Shown: positions 10,827 through 22,509 of the stretch, piece after piece | Layout: every line of letters begins with the position of its first letter | Numbering within the stretch: the stretch's first letter is position 1 | Source of the DNA: Prorocentrum cordatum | Lineage: Eukaryota; Sar; Dinophyceae; Prorocentrales; Prorocentraceae | DNA length: 64,000 bases | Direction: 5' to 3' | Assembly: GCA_963575745.1 (NCBI GenBank) | Contig: CAUYUJ010015305.1 | Coordinates: 792,991-856,990, forward strand | Position numbers and translations under genes: made by a program | Notes under the pieces: generated by a model | Seen by the model: only the letters and a program-made list of their open reading frames with translations | Databases searched by the model: none | What the model was told of the DNA's origin: nothing

Positions 10827-11383
10827 GGTAAGGAGGACGGCCTCGCCGCCGTGCCGACGGGCACTGGCGGGGGCCGCGGCACTTCCCCTTCGGGGTGCCG
10901 CCCCCCAGGTGCCCAGATCCGGTTGGGTCAAAGAACGGCAATGGGGCGAGGCGGAAGGGCAACACACATCTCTTCAACGGACCAGCAGTGTGGCCCCTGA
11001 GCCCGCGCGTGCCTGGACAGGTCCGCGTCTTCCCCCTGATCTGGATCGTGAGTCTGGTCTCCCCCATTCGCTCAGCCCTGCCCGGGGCTTCTCTACCAAA
11101 GAGGGCCCGTTCTTAGACCCGACTGCGAATCTGAGACAATCCTCCACCTCCTTCACTCCGCCTCGCCCTTATCCTCCTCCCCTCCTCCCCGTCCAAAAAG
11201 GGAGGTGGGGGCACCCGCTGTTCCCTCTCCTCTGTGGTTTGGGGGCCGCCCCCTGGGCCACCGTGCTGGAGGAGCCCCGCGAGTGGCCACCGGCGTCCGT
11301 GCCGCCCAGGACCAGGTGGATCCTCGCCCGGCCCGCCAAAGAACACGGGAGCTAACCCTGCAGAGAGCTAAACGACATCCATC

Positions 11384-11737
11384 CAACTCCTCCTCCTCCT
11401 CCTCCTCCTCCTCCTCCTCCTCCTCCTCCTCCTCTTCCACCTTCTCCACCTCTTCCTCCTCCTCCTCCTCTTCCACCTCCTCCTCCTCCACCTCTTCCTC
11501 CTCCTCCTCCTCCTCCTCTTCCTCCACCTCCTCCTCCAAATTCCTCCTCCTCCTTCTCTTCCTCCTTCACCTCCTCTCCACCTCCTCCTCCTTTTCCTCC
11601 TCCTCCTCCTTCTCCTCCTCCTCCTCCTCCTCCTCCTCCTCCTCCTCCTCCTCCCCCTCCTCCCCTCCTCCTCCTCATCCTCATCTCATCCTCCTCATCA
11701 TCCTCATCCTCATCATCATCATCCTCACCATCATCAC

Positions 11738-11829
<92 letters not shown>

Positions 11830-11833
11830 GCAT

Positions 11834-11865
<32 letters not shown>

Positions 11866-11869
11866 GCAG

Positions 11870-11926
<57 letters not shown>

Positions 11927-12262
11927 AATCATCATCATCATGATCATCATCATCATCATCATCATCCTCGTCCTCCTCCTCCTCTCCCCTCCTCCTCCTC
12001 CTCCTCGTGTTCGTCCTCCTCCTCCTCCTCCAACCTCCGTTTCCTTCTCCTCCTCCTCCTCCTCCTCCTCCTCGAACTCCTTCTCCACCTCCTCCTCCTT
12101 CTCCTCCTTCTCCTCCTCCTCCTCCAGGACCTGCTCCTTTTCCTCCTCCTCCACCACATCCTCCTCGCCCTCCTTCTCCTTTTCCTCCTCCTCCTCCTCC
12201 TCCTCCTCCTCCTCCTCCACCTCTTCCTCCTCGTCCTCCTCCTCCTCTTCCTCATCCTCTTT
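11384..12262. repeat. Compound CTC / ATC / AGC microsatellite
   Basis: About 880 bp: CTC (11,384-11,690), then ATC (11,690-11,805), AGC and ATC blocks alternating (11,805-11,965), then CTC again (to 12,262). Alternation of AGC and ATC blocks suggests point-mutated sub-repeats that each expanded. The 395-codon Ser/Ile frame is not a gene. Confidence 0.95.
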
Positions 12263-12398
12263 TTGTTCATCCTTTTCGACCGCCCCCCCCCACTCCCGAC
12301 GCCGCTCCAAGCTACAGGAATCCGCCGATCCCTTCGGCGCGTGCGATTCCGTCTTCCGTTCTGTTTCGTTGTCGTCGTATTCGTCGTCGTAATCGTCG

Positions 12399-13720
12399 TC
12401 ATCGTCCGACCCCTGTGCCCTGGGATGGGCTTTCCACCCAGCTCGACCAATGGTTGTGGCCAACTGCCTGCTGCGAGCCGCCGGAGGTCGCAAGTGGTGC
12501 TTCTGCTGAACCTGGCCGCGGTGCCGCCGTCACCGGAGTCGGTCGCCCGCGGTTCAAAGACTCGGCGCTCTTCGCGGGGTCACTATCGCCGGAGCCCCGA
12601 ACCATAGGCTGAAAAGTTCCAGACGTGACCCTTGTCATCCGAAACCGTGCGCGAGTCTGGTACGGGCTGTTGAGCGGCTAGTCCACGCCCCCCCTGATGC
12701 CCCAGACGTGCAGGCAGTGAGGACGTCGGCGGCAGCGCTGGTGCTGCCAGGGCTGAAGCGTCGAGGGAAAGGGCGCGCCCTTGCCGGCGGCGCTGGGGAC
12801 GGTACCGGGACGGTAACGCGCGAGGTGTTCCTCGGAGTCGCACCCGTGGCACTGATGGCTTGCCCCGTCAAGGCCCAATGGTTTGCCTTGGCGGCCGGAA
12901 CCCGCGCCGACGGCCCCGAACTCCCCTTTCCCCTTGCCCTTGCCATTCCAAAGAACGTGTCGGCCAGTGGCGCGAGGTAGCCTTTACCGCGGCCTGTGCT
13001 CTTACATTCGATGGCCCCCCGTGCGCGGCGAACGGGCTTGCGGCCGTCGCAACTGCGCCATCGTGCCTTGGCGTGTTTGTAAACCCAAAAGAGGTGCGTG
13101 CCGCCTTTTTGTCCACCGGGACGTCGCGTAGCCCGGGATCATCGGCAGCAATCTCTTCGCCGAGCGAGCCGATGGCATCGGAGTCGGCGCCTGAGTTCAC
13201 ACCTGCTGCTGGGCGCGCCACCTGCGCAGATGTGCTGAGGCTGCCGCGCCACCGTCGGCGAGGACTGATGCTGCGGGGGGGCTCGGTGCCGCTCCCAGAG
13301 CAGCGGGGCGCATGCCATCCCAGCTCGATCTGGCCGTAGTGCCATCGGCGCTCCGAACCTGATCTGGCGCGGGCGAACCCGCGAGCAACGCTCGGCGTTG
13401 GATCGAGTGAGCGGCCGAGGCGAGGTTCCCCGGCGAGCCCTCGATCATGCGCCGAAGCCGTCGCAGCTGGCCAGGTCATGCGCGAGCGCTGCTGAGCGCA
13501 CGTGGAGCAGGCCATGACGCAGCGTCGCAAGGTCGCGGTGGGTTGAACGCTTGACGCGCCCAACGAAAGCAGCAAGAGGTAACTGAGTCCCCCGCGGCCG
13601 ATCAGGAGGTGGCCAGCCTGCTGCGCCCTGTTGCGGAGGATGCCGAACCTGGTGAGGAGGTTGTCAATGCGTTCCAACGGCAATCGGTTGAAGTTCATCA
13701 AGGCCGATGCCCGATGCCGC
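12399..13720 (-). pseudogene. Decayed copia-like gag
   Basis: On the minus strand, the frame near 13,680-13,560 reads LERIDNLLTRFGILRNRA followed by a GG-x-LSYLLLLSLG stretch, resembling dinoflagellate Ty1/copia gag. Lower down (about 12,950-12,790), after a frame change, is a KGKGKGKGEF linker then CHGC-DSEE-H, a CCHC zinc knuckle whose last Cys is replaced by Arg. A VTSGTF peptide near 12,630 lies where an aspartic protease would begin, but the D-S-G triad is not intact. At least one frameshift is needed and no integrase or RT is seen. Family assignment is from motif recognition only. Confidence 0.5.
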
Positions 13721-13737
13721 TCGGGCGCGCACCTTTG

Positions 13738-16412
13738 TATCCTAAATTCGCTTCCGATGTGCTTGATCCTGTTGCCAGCCCCGCCTCCTGCTACTGGTGT
13801 TGCACTGTAGTACATGCCAAATTGCATGGTGAGCTCTGGAAACCAATTACACCTCCTCCTTTCAATCCTCCCGCTCCTCCTCATGGAGCTCCTTTCATCC
13901 CTCCCTCTCTCTCTCCCTCTTTATTCCGCATCCCCCGCAGTGGAAGCCTCTGTCTCATGACCATACGCACTTGTACTTTGCATATGCGTTGCGCTTGCAA
14001 GGCGTGCCAATGTATTGCATTGCACGGCATTGCTTTGCAACGCATGGGGTTGCATGGGTGTTGCATCACTTCCCATTGCGCTGCATTAGCGTTGCGTTGA
14101 GAGATCCTCGCAACTCTGGGCTCCGAGTTGACAGGGGCAAAGGTGGCCAAGCCCATTTCGCCTCAGACATCCTCACAACTCTTGGATCCAAGATTCCACG
14201 CGCGAGGTGGTCCAGTCCGTTATGCCTGAGACATTCTCGCAACTCTGGGTTCGGATATGCGCCTAACCTGGGGAGGGCCATCCAGGTTCGACTTAGACAC
14301 TTAGACATCCTCGCAACACCAGGCCCAGACATGCCGCGCGCGAGGTGACCTGGCCAATCCTACCTCGCCTGGGACATCCCCCAACTCTGCGAGATGCCGC
14401 GAGAAAGTTGTTCTGGCCAATTTCGCCTGAGACATCTTAGCAACTCTTGGCTCCGAGATGCCGCGCGCGAAGAGTTGCGGCCTGGCTAGCCTGAGAGTCC
14501 TTGTGATTCTGGGCTCAGATATGTCCTGGCTCGATGTGGTCCAGCCCAGCTCGCCCAAAACATCCTCGCAACTCTCCGCTCCAAGATACCTTTCGCGAGG
14601 TGGTCTGGCCCATTTTTACCAAATGCATCATCGCAGCCTTGGGATCGGAGATGCTCTGACTTGAGCTGGTCGAGCCCGATTCGCCTGGGAAATCCTCGCA
14701 ACTCTGGGCTCAGATATGCCCCTAGCCTGCGGTGGTCCAGCCCAACTTGCCTGGGAAATTCTCGCCATTCGAATATCCGAAATGCCAAGCGCGAGGTGGT
14801 ACAGCCCAACTCGCCTGAGACATCCTCCCAACTCTGGGCTCCGAGGTGCCGCGTGCGAACTGGCCCGGCTAATTTTGCCTGAGACGTTATCGCAACTCTG
14901 GTTTCCAAGATGCCGCGCGCGGGCTCAAAGATACTCTGACCTGAAGTGGTCCAGCCCGTTTCGCGGGAGACACCGTCGCAATCCCAAGCTCAAAGATGCC
15001 GCGGGCGAGGTGGCCCGGCCCGTTTCGCCTGAAACGTTCTCGTAACTCTGGTATAAAAACTGCTGTGTCCTGAGGAAATCTGGCCCAAATTGCCCGGAAC
15101 ATCCTCGCAACTCTGGGCTCGAAATTGCGACGCGCGGGGTTGTCCGGCCCAGCTCGTCTGAGACATGCTCGCAACTTTGGGTCCGATATGTTCCTGACTA
15201 GAGGTGGCCTGGCCAATTTCGCCCGAAACATGTTCGCAACTCTGGACTCGGACATGCCGCGACCGAGGTCGCATGGCCAATTTCGCCCGATGTATCCCCG
15301 CAACTCCATGCTCAGGGATGGCGCGCTCGAGGTGCTCAGGCTGGATTCGCCTTCGCCTGATCCATCTTCGCAACCCTGAGCCCCAAGATGCCGCGCGAGA
15401 GATGATCGGGCCAATTTCGCCTAAAACGCCCTGGCAACACTGGGCTACGAGATGCCGTGCGCGAGGTGTTCTAGTCAGCGTTGCCTGAGACATCCCCGCA
15501 GCTGGGCCCCGAGAGGTACGAGAGAGAACTCAGACGGAACCAGGCCCAAGCTACCTGTTGCAGTTCAGTGCCAATGTCGAACTGCGCCCCATGGGGGGGC
15601 CGGGCGCCCCTGCCCCGAGGAGAGCTAGCGGGCGCCAAAGCGAGATCATGATGTCTGGGCCACGTGACGTCTCAGGCGGGGGGGGGGCACCATGCCGTAG
15701 TGCACGTTGAGAAATTCAAGGAAGAGGAAGATAACCAGGGGCGCGAGAAGGGGCGAGAACGAGAAAAACAGCATCAGGGGCAAGATGCCGAGAACGAAGG
15801 AGAAGAAAGGCAGGCACAGGAAAGACGAAGAAAAAAGGGAACATGATGCGGGGGGGAAGGGGAAACGGGAAAGGAGGGGGTGGGGAAAAAGGGGGAGGTG
15901 CGGGAGGGGGGGCGGTGACGCCAGCAATGACGGCGACAGCGACGACGTCAACGGGCGCAGGCAAATCTGGGGCGCGGGGGCGGTGATCCGGAGGACGCGC
16001 AAACAATCTTTGGAACCCTCGCTCAAAATCGTTGCTGGGGGTGCTGGACTGAAGCTATACATCGGTATGTTGGTGATGGTGTTCCGCCTCGTCTTCCTCC
16101 TTGTCCTGGCATTCCTGCTGCTGCCTCCCCATTTCCTGCCCTGTCCAGCTCCTCTTCGCGGGCTCTCCCACTCGTCCTTTTCGTCCTCATATGCACTCCC
16201 CGCTCGCCTTTTCCTTCCTCCAGACTCTTTTGGGGCCCCCTTGAACAGTGTTGATGTCGGTGCTAAGAATGGTTCTGCGCCTATCGGCGCCAGCATCGCT
16301 ATCGATACCAGTGCCGGCGCCGACGTTTGTTCAGGTTCGGGAACATGGGCCGCGTTCGGCATCAGTATCTCGTGAGAAGATACGGCCGCAACGAACAACG
16401 TCCCGCTTCCGA
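13738..16412 (-). mobile_element. 2.7-kb composite repeat, copy A (inverted partner at 31,055-33,715)
   Basis: Three parts match copy B in reverse orientation. (1) A unique end, 13,738-14,100, shares CTTGATCCTGTTGCCAGCCC-type blocks and the GCAATGCAATG-rich stretch. (2) The ~64-bp satellite core spans 14,100-15,540. (3) A far end, 15,560-16,412, shares CTTTGGCGCCCGCTA, a CTC-rich hydrophobic frame and GATCGGAAGC at the border. No frame is conserved between copies, so it is probably a non-coding, non-autonomous element. Orientation follows the satellite (core motif reads on minus). Confidence 0.75.
14100..15540 (-). repeat. ~64-bp satellite array (in copy A)
   Basis: Unit on the minus strand: GTTGCGAGGATGTCTCAGGC then GAAA-x-x-GGCC-x-GACCACCTCGCG then CGCGGCATCTCGGAGCCCAGA, about 64 bp and moderately diverged. 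About 20 units. Because 64 is not a multiple of three, every frame is sampled, and the open frames are incidental. Confidence 0.9.
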
Positions 16413-16414
16413 TC

Positions 16415-16670
16415 GCGGAGAGAGCTTGATTCACCGCCGTTCTACCGTGGAAGACCCCCCCCCCTCTCTTCTTCCGGAGCCCGAGGGTTCCCCCCGCCCC
16501 CCCCTTCGAAAATCTCCCCCCCCCCCCCTCTGCCGGACACCCCCCCCCGCGCGCCTGCTGGACCCCCCCACCCTTGCCCCGGCAAGTCCCCCCCTTCCCC
16601 CTGACCCCACACAAACCTCGAAAAAAACGAGGGGGTCAGCGCCCGTTCGACCCCCCCACACCCTCCCCTG
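16415..16670. repeat. C-rich segment related to the fold-back element at 45 kb
   Basis: AGAGCTTGATTCACCGCCG TTCTACCGTGGAA followed by C-rich runs and CTTCCGGAGCCCGAGGG. This matches the left end of the element at 44,960-46,235 (AGAGCGTGATCCACCGCCGC ... CTCCGGAGCCCGGGGG). Probably a single arm or truncated copy. Confidence 0.65.
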
Positions 16671-16679
16671 TGGACTGAA

Positions 16680-18720
16680 GATGTGTTTCTACTTAACGAC
16701 GTTTGTTTCTTTCGTTTTTGGCCCTACAACAACGAAGCGGACGCTCGAACGGTTAAGACGTATAACGGTTTTCAAACGCAGCGACAACCAACCGCTTCAA
16801 ATCACGCGCGAGTTGGCCTTCCCACTGCGACCGCGAGGGGCTCTCCTCCAACTGAGAGCTGATGCCAACCACGCAGCGATTCGCCATGTTCCCAGCAGAC
16901 ACGTGGCCATCGCGTCCGCACAGCTCGTGAAAGCGGGACCGTGATACCACCTGGCCCCACTGCCCACTGCACTTTTGTTGAAAGAATGCCGCAGCGAGCT
17001 TTGATATGATATCTGCTCATGCGCTGTATCAAATAGCGTTTCTCGCTAAACTCCTTGGGGATGCACCTAGGGCATCGCCAACGGCGCGACGAACCGAACT
17101 CCGCGCGGTCGCCCACGCAATCAGTTAGGCTCAAACAAGAAAGAGCAACCTCTCGAGCAGCCGAAGACAACCCGAAAGGCCACCAATATGATTTCCCGCC
17201 CACTTGACCTGGGGCGGCAGCAGCTGCGCCCTCGCTGGAAGACGCAGACCGCTTCTTGATAGTTGTCCTGGCCCCCGTGCGACAGAGCGAGTCGCGCCCC
17301 AGATTGGCGTTGGCGATCGGGCTGCTCGCACTGCATATGAATCACGCAGGCTTTATTCAACCCTTGCCTGAGGTCGCAAACCAAGGTTTAAGGCGGCAAC
17401 AGAGGCCATCTCGGCTGCGCCGCGTTGGCAACGGACGAGCGCGAGCTTGCCTGCGCGGAAAGCGAAGGCGTGGCCCGCCCCGTCGTCAACGACGCATGCA
17501 CCAACGGCGCTTCTGGGGCGCAACCCATAACGGCGAGCCCGAAAGGGGCGAGCATCCTCGCGCCTCGACTCGCAATCCACCCTGGCCCGTGACGGTCGAC
17601 AACTACAGCGCATCTATGACCGTGACATGCAAGGGCGCGAACTGAGTGGACACTCGCAGACGCGCGGCAGCTGGGCGTAACTAAACGAGCACCCTTCACG
17701 GACACCGCAACGCATCCAACGCGATACGGCAGCCTCTGGATATATAAAGAGCCGCTCGGTAAGGAATCTAAGATACCGCGACCGACGGGCAGCCGCCTAG
17801 GGCCACCCACCTCGCCTCGAAACAAGGAGGGATTCGCCGGGGCCTGGCCCCGTCGAGAAGATATTCCCGATCCAGCGATCCCAGCGCAGCGCCAATCATT
17901 GCCCTCGCATCGTCGCGCCGAGCTACCGCGCCCCGGCCTGAGCGCCGCTCGGCTCCAGCTTGCCAGCGCAGATGTTCGCGATGACGGAGCCCTTTCCGCA
18001 GCGTCGCGCACAGGTTGGACTGCGCGTCGACGACGGCGAACTCCTGGCCGCCTAGCGGCCTGGATACCTCTTGCAGCTCAGGCCCCAATGCTGTAGCCTT
18101 GCGCTGGGAATGAGCCCCCAAGGCGGTCGCCGCAGCCAGGAAATCGACGCGGCGCACGCGCCTCGACGCGCGGGCGAGCTCCACCAGCGCGGCGCCGAAG
18201 GGCTGCATGTGAAGGAGGGAAAAAAACGCATGGTCTTCGCTGACAGCCTATCTGAAGCGAACGAACAGCTTGCCAGGCGGAAGTTTTTCGCGCTGTCGGA
18301 CAGGCCTTGCGTTTTCGCTGTCATGTCTTGTTGTTTTGCTTGCACATGTGTGTTGGTATTCTTGCGATAGCATTGAGTAGTGGGAATGCATGCGGCGGCT
18401 TGCATATTCATTTCTTTCGTCGCGGGTTGCAGGAGGACTCCATTTTGTGAAAAAGTTTCAATGGGGCCCCTCTTGTCGCGGATTACAAAAGGACTCCCGT
18501 TGTGGAGGATTGCGCAGAGATTACGAAGAAAGCATCCTTTTGCGCCGGTGCTTGGGAACAAAAACGCTGGAAATACAAGTGTTCAATGATGCCCAGGGAT
18601 CGTGCGCAACAAAAAATAGAAAACACTGAATTTCCGGCTCTCCGTAACAGCCAACAAAAAACACTCCGCCATCGGCTCCGGGCTCAACGCAGTGGAGCAG
18701 CTTTTGCTTGTGTCCGCGCT
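16680..18720. other. Unassigned, possibly decayed coding sequence
   Basis: Lower repeat content than the surroundings and several 90-200-codon minus-strand frames in shifting phases, as expected of decayed coding DNA. No domain recognised. It lies downstream (in minus-strand sense) of the copia-like gag at 18,729-19,240 and could be the remainder of that element, but no protease, integrase or RT motif was found. A TATATAAA near 17,741 is not treated as a promoter. Confidence 0.3.
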
Positions 18721-18728
18721 TGCGCGGC

Positions 18729-19240
18729 TCATTGTAGGCCACGATTTCTTCCACGCTTCCAAGCCTTCGCCTTCTGGGACCTGCCTCGGCCTGTCTGGTC
18801 TGAGTTGATCTGGCCATCGAGTCGGCAGAGGATCTCGCAGTTGCCGCCGAGGTCGATGACTATGCTGCCGATCGGCTCCGCCCGCGCCGCTGCCCAGCGC
18901 AGCGCCTCCACCGCCTTCGAGCCCGCGCCGCCGAGAAAGGCGCGGAAGGCGAAGGGCCAGTCCGTCCAGTCCTTGCGAAGGCCTCTGAACTTATCCACGC
19001 GGCCGAGCGTCTTCGTGTCCACGAGGCCTGGGACTGTCTGGTTGCGCTCGGCTTCGGTACTCGCTGCAATTCTCGTCTCCAACTGCTGCGCATGTTGCTG
19101 GAGCAGTGACGCCCGGCTGGCCTGCTGCTGCACTTCGGCCGCAAGGATGTCGAGTAGCTGCCGCGCTGCCTCTCCGCCCTGCTGCCCAGCGAGCGATTGC
19201 TGAATCGCCTGGCTCGCCGTCGCCGGGCCCGCCGCCATCG
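18729..19240 (-). pseudogene. Copia-like gag N-terminal fragment
   Basis: 169 residues. A Gln/Ala-rich helical stretch (QQQASRASLLQQHAQQLETR) precedes GLVDTKTLGRVDKFRG and WTDWPFAFRAFLGG. The L-V-D-T-x-x-LG-x-x-x-x-F-x-G ... W-x-x-W-x-F-x-F order is typical of dinoflagellate Ty1/copia gag N-termini. The frame stops soon afterwards and the rest of gag-pol is not identifiable, so this is a fragment. Confidence 0.5.
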
Positions 19241-19419
19241 CGGCAGCCTGGCCGTCTGCCGTGGATCGCGCGCGCCCCCGCTACCATCGCCACATGTTAC
19301 CTCGGACTCCTGAGCCACAACGTCAGTATAATTCAGGAGCCAACCAAACAATAACACCATTATGCAGCGGCGCGCGCCCAGCTGCACGCAAAGAAACACC
19401 AGGGCAACTCAGGGCTCAG

Positions 19420-20480
19420 GGACGCCGTGACCTGGTCAGGTCAAGCCCACATCGCCTTAGATATCCTCGCACTTGCGGGATCAAATATGCTGCGCGCGAA
19501 GTGAACGGGCCCGTTCCACCTCAGACATGATCGCCGCCACTTTGGCCTCGGAGATGCCTGAACCCGAGGCGGCTTGGCCCGTTTGGCACGACACGCCTTC
19601 GCATCTCTCAGGTCCGAGATGCCCTGCGCCAAATGGTCAGGCTAGTTCCGCCTGGGACATCTTCGCAACTGTGAGTTTTTCGATTCCGCGCACGAGACGG
19701 CGCGGGCGGGCTCGCCTGAGCTTCCTCGAAATGGTGGGCTCAGATACGCCGTGGATTGATGTGGTCCGGCCCATTTCGGGCTCTGGGCTCAGATGCCTTC
19801 CGCGACGTGGTCTGGCCAATTTCGCCTGAGGCACCCTTGCCATTCTGGGCCCAGACTCAGTCGTGCCGCGCGCGAAGCTGCGCGGACAATTTCGCCCAAC
19901 GCATCATCGCAGCTCTGGGATTGGAGATGCCCTGACCTGCATTGGTCCAATTCGATTCGCTGAGAATCTCCTCGCAACTCTAAACTCAAATATGCCCTGA
20001 CCTGACGTGCCTCCGTTAAATTAGCCTTGAAACTTCCGCAATTCTGCTGTCCGGGATGCCGCGCGCGAGGTTGTTCAGTCAGTTCGCAATTGCGGGCCCC
20101 CAGCATGCCGAGGGCGAAGGTCTGGCCAACTTTGCCCGAGACATCCTCGCAACTCTGGGCTCGGAGACGCTCTGTCCTGCCCGAGACGCCCTCGTAACTC
20201 TGGGCGCAAACACGCCGCGCGCGAGGTTGGTCGGCGCGCTTCGCCCGAGACACCTCGCAACCCCGAGCTCCGAGAGACGGCGCGCGCGAAGTGGTCTGGC
20301 CAGCTTCTCCCGCGGCATCACTCCATTTCCAGGCTCCGAGATGCTCTGCCAATTAATGACCCGGTCACTTTGGCCTAAGACCTCCTCGCAGATCCGGGCT
20401 TCGAGACGCGGCGCGCTAAGTGGCCCAGCCCGCTCGCCAGCGACATCCCCGCAACCGGGCCCCCAGACGGGGCCGAAACC
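19420..20480 (-). repeat. ~64-bp satellite array, diverged
   Basis: Same family as 14,100-15,540 and same orientation (plus strand reads GAGACATCCTCGCAACTCTG). Units are more diverged and irregular here. Confidence 0.85.
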
Positions 20481-20597
20481 ACACGGCCAGTTGGTTGCGG
20501 TGCCGCCCAAGCAGGATTTCAGAGCCGCGGGCGCATCACGCGGGAGCGGCAAGCCAGAACGCACGCCGTTGAAGAAATTTCCGCTGAGGATCTATCC

Positions 20598-20720
20598 ATA
20601 TATATATATATATGTATATGCGCACGCGCCGTTAAAACATGGGGATATGATCTCTCTATATATATATGTGTATATATATGTATGTATGTATGTATGTATA
20701 TATATAAATATGCGCATCCC
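20598..20720. repeat. TA / TATG dinucleotide tracts
   Basis: TATATATATATATGTATATG and TATGTATGTATGTATG blocks, at the end of the satellite. Confidence 0.95.
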
Positions 20721-21381
20721 ATGATTTATTTCTTCTGCCTTCCTAGCAGCAGAAAACACTTCGCATGTCACACTCTCCCCAGCGGCTCAGTAGATCTCTC
20801 GCAGCGCGTCGCCTGCGCAAGCCCACGGGCACACCCTCTGTTCCAATGCGTCCACAGCGCAGACCGCGCTCGGCGCCGAATCGCGATCGCATCCACTGCG
20901 CGCGCGCTTGCCGAGGTGCGTGCGCAAGTGAGACCCGAACGAACGTATCTACGATATGGGTTCCTGACTTCGCGCGCGCCGTCTTGCCGCCAGGGAGCTC
21001 GTGGCTCGCCATCTCCGAGTATTTCGGTCTGGTCCACGTCGCCTTCCCCCGCTCGACAGTGTCGCGAGGAAATCCAAGGGTACACAACTTGCGCGCGCGG
21101 GCCCCATCCGCAAGAAGCAGCGCGTCGCGGCCTAGGGCCGCGAGAGGAAAAGAAGCAAATCCAAAAATCCATCACGAAGAAAGCAGACCTCGTTGCCCCT
21201 TCGGGGACAGGTCAGCTAAGACGCGCGCAGCTGCGCCCGACGAGCGCGGCCCGCCACGGCCGCGACGCCCCCGGCCGGAGGGGGGCAGAAAGAGAGAGCG
21301 AGAGAGATCCCAGGATCATCAGTTGTTTTCCTCTGCGCTTTCAAAAAGCCATGATGTTCCACGAGCGAACTGTGAGCTGTT
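20721..21381. other. GC-rich stretch, no gene recognised
   Basis: Long frames occur on both strands (298 and 305 codons on plus) but mutual overlap and lack of motifs argue for composition. The unit GCGCGCG recurs irregularly. Confidence 0.4.
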
Positions 21382-22119
21382 CTACGCAGAAGGCGCGGAA
21401 CACACTATGCCAACGCAGCAAGAAATGCCATCTTCCTTGCGCCGCGCCGCCAGAGCCGCGCCATGCGCGCTCTCGGCCATCGCGCGCGGGTCGCAGCTGC
21501 GCGCGGAGTCGCGGGCGATACATTGGGCGTCGTTGCTGGGGAGGTCATCCCGCAATCCGTCCGACCCCGCCACAATGATGTCGTCGTCTTCGACAGGCTG
21601 GGTGTCTGCATTGCATTTCGACAGCAAGCTCGCCACATGCGGAATGTCGGTGAAAAACTCCTTCTGGCGCATGACCAGCTGATTGGGCAGCGGGCGCCCG
21701 TTTGGCAGTGCTATGTCGCGCTGCGGACGAGTGGGCCAGTGAACGCACCAAGACCCAGCGGTACAAAGCTGGCGGAAGAGGAATATCTTGCAGTCGCCCA
21801 AGACTGCCGTGGTCATCTTCCTCCCCAGAAGCGAAACGCAAGCCATTGTGGTTGATCCGGGTTCTTTGAGTTCCAAGACGGAGGCGCCGGTTTGGCACTT
21901 CAGCCAGCTACCGGCCACCAACTGGTAAGGCAAGGATGTTGTCCCGTAGCTCTTGTGGAAACGTTGCCAGCTGGACGCCTGCGTCGGCCCTCCCAAACAC
22001 GCCGTCCAACGCAAACATCGGAAGGGGCGGCCGAACGTCATGTCCGCGGTGAGTGCCCCAAAAACAGCCTCCCCATGCGACTGGGACTTGCAAGAAGCGG
22101 CCTTTAGCAAGAATGCCAT
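21382..22119 (-). pseudogene. PP2C-family (PTC7-like) protein phosphatase, frame-broken
   Basis: PP2C enzymes are metal-dependent Ser/Thr phosphatases; the PTC7 branch lacks regulatory domains. Motifs in order on the minus strand: HGEAVFG near 22,070; FALDGVFGRADAGVQL at about 22,017-21,965 (resembles V-A-D-G-V-G-G-W-A-D-x-G-V, DG kept, GGW lost); EPGSTTMACVSLL and TTAVLGDC at about 21,865-21,795 (GDS is GDC here); then DDIIVAGSDGLRDDL at about 21,590-21,545 (DG motif kept). The DGV block is in a different frame from the flanking blocks, so two single-base shifts are needed. No introns explain them. Probably a retroposed, decayed copy; a 245-codon frame remains open. Confidence 0.6.
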
Positions 22120-22159
22120 GGCAGCAAGGTGCTGCAGGTTGGTTGGTTGCCCGTTTGGT

Positions 22160-22256
22160 TTGAGCCTGAGTCTCCTCCCTCCCTCCTCCTCCTCCTCCTC
22201 CTCCTACTGTTCCTCCTCCTCCTCCCCCCCCCCCTCCTCCTCCTCCTCCTGCGCTC
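22160..22256. repeat. CTC microsatellite
   Basis: CTCCTC triplets interrupted by a C run, directly upstream (in minus sense) of the phosphatase-like copy. Confidence 0.95.
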
Positions 22257-22480
22257 GTACCACGGCGAGCGCGGTCTTATCCACTGCTACTACTGCTGCT
22301 ACTGCTGGAACTACTGCCACTGCTGCCCCCACTCCTGCACGGGCGGGGCGGCCTTGCAGAAGCCGCAGGGCGGCGGGCACGCGGTGCAGCCGCATGCGGG
22401 CGCGATGCGGGGACAGTACGATTAAGAGATGAACGGAGCTGGGGAAGGAGGGCGAGGGCGGCATCCCAAGAGAGAGGGTG
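22257..22480 (+). other. Short Cys/Tyr-rich frame between phosphatase copy and LINE
   Basis: In the plus frame ending at 22,425 the peptide HCYYCCYCWNYCHCCPHSC is followed by a Gly/His/Gln-rich tail. The dense cysteines could bind metal, but they arise from TGCTACTGCTGC-type triplets and may be incidental. Not called as a gene. Confidence 0.25.
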
Positions 22481-22509
22481 GGGTTCGACATGGGCGAGAG
22501 TAAAACAAG

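Noticed and set aside
17738-17752. TATATAAA as a TATA box
   Set aside because: Dinoflagellate promoters generally lack a canonical TATA box and no gene start is supported downstream.
22130-22170. TTTGAGCC next to a CTC tract as a dinoSL remnant for the phosphatase copy
   Set aside because: Only about seven consecutive bases match the dinoSL; the rest does not align.
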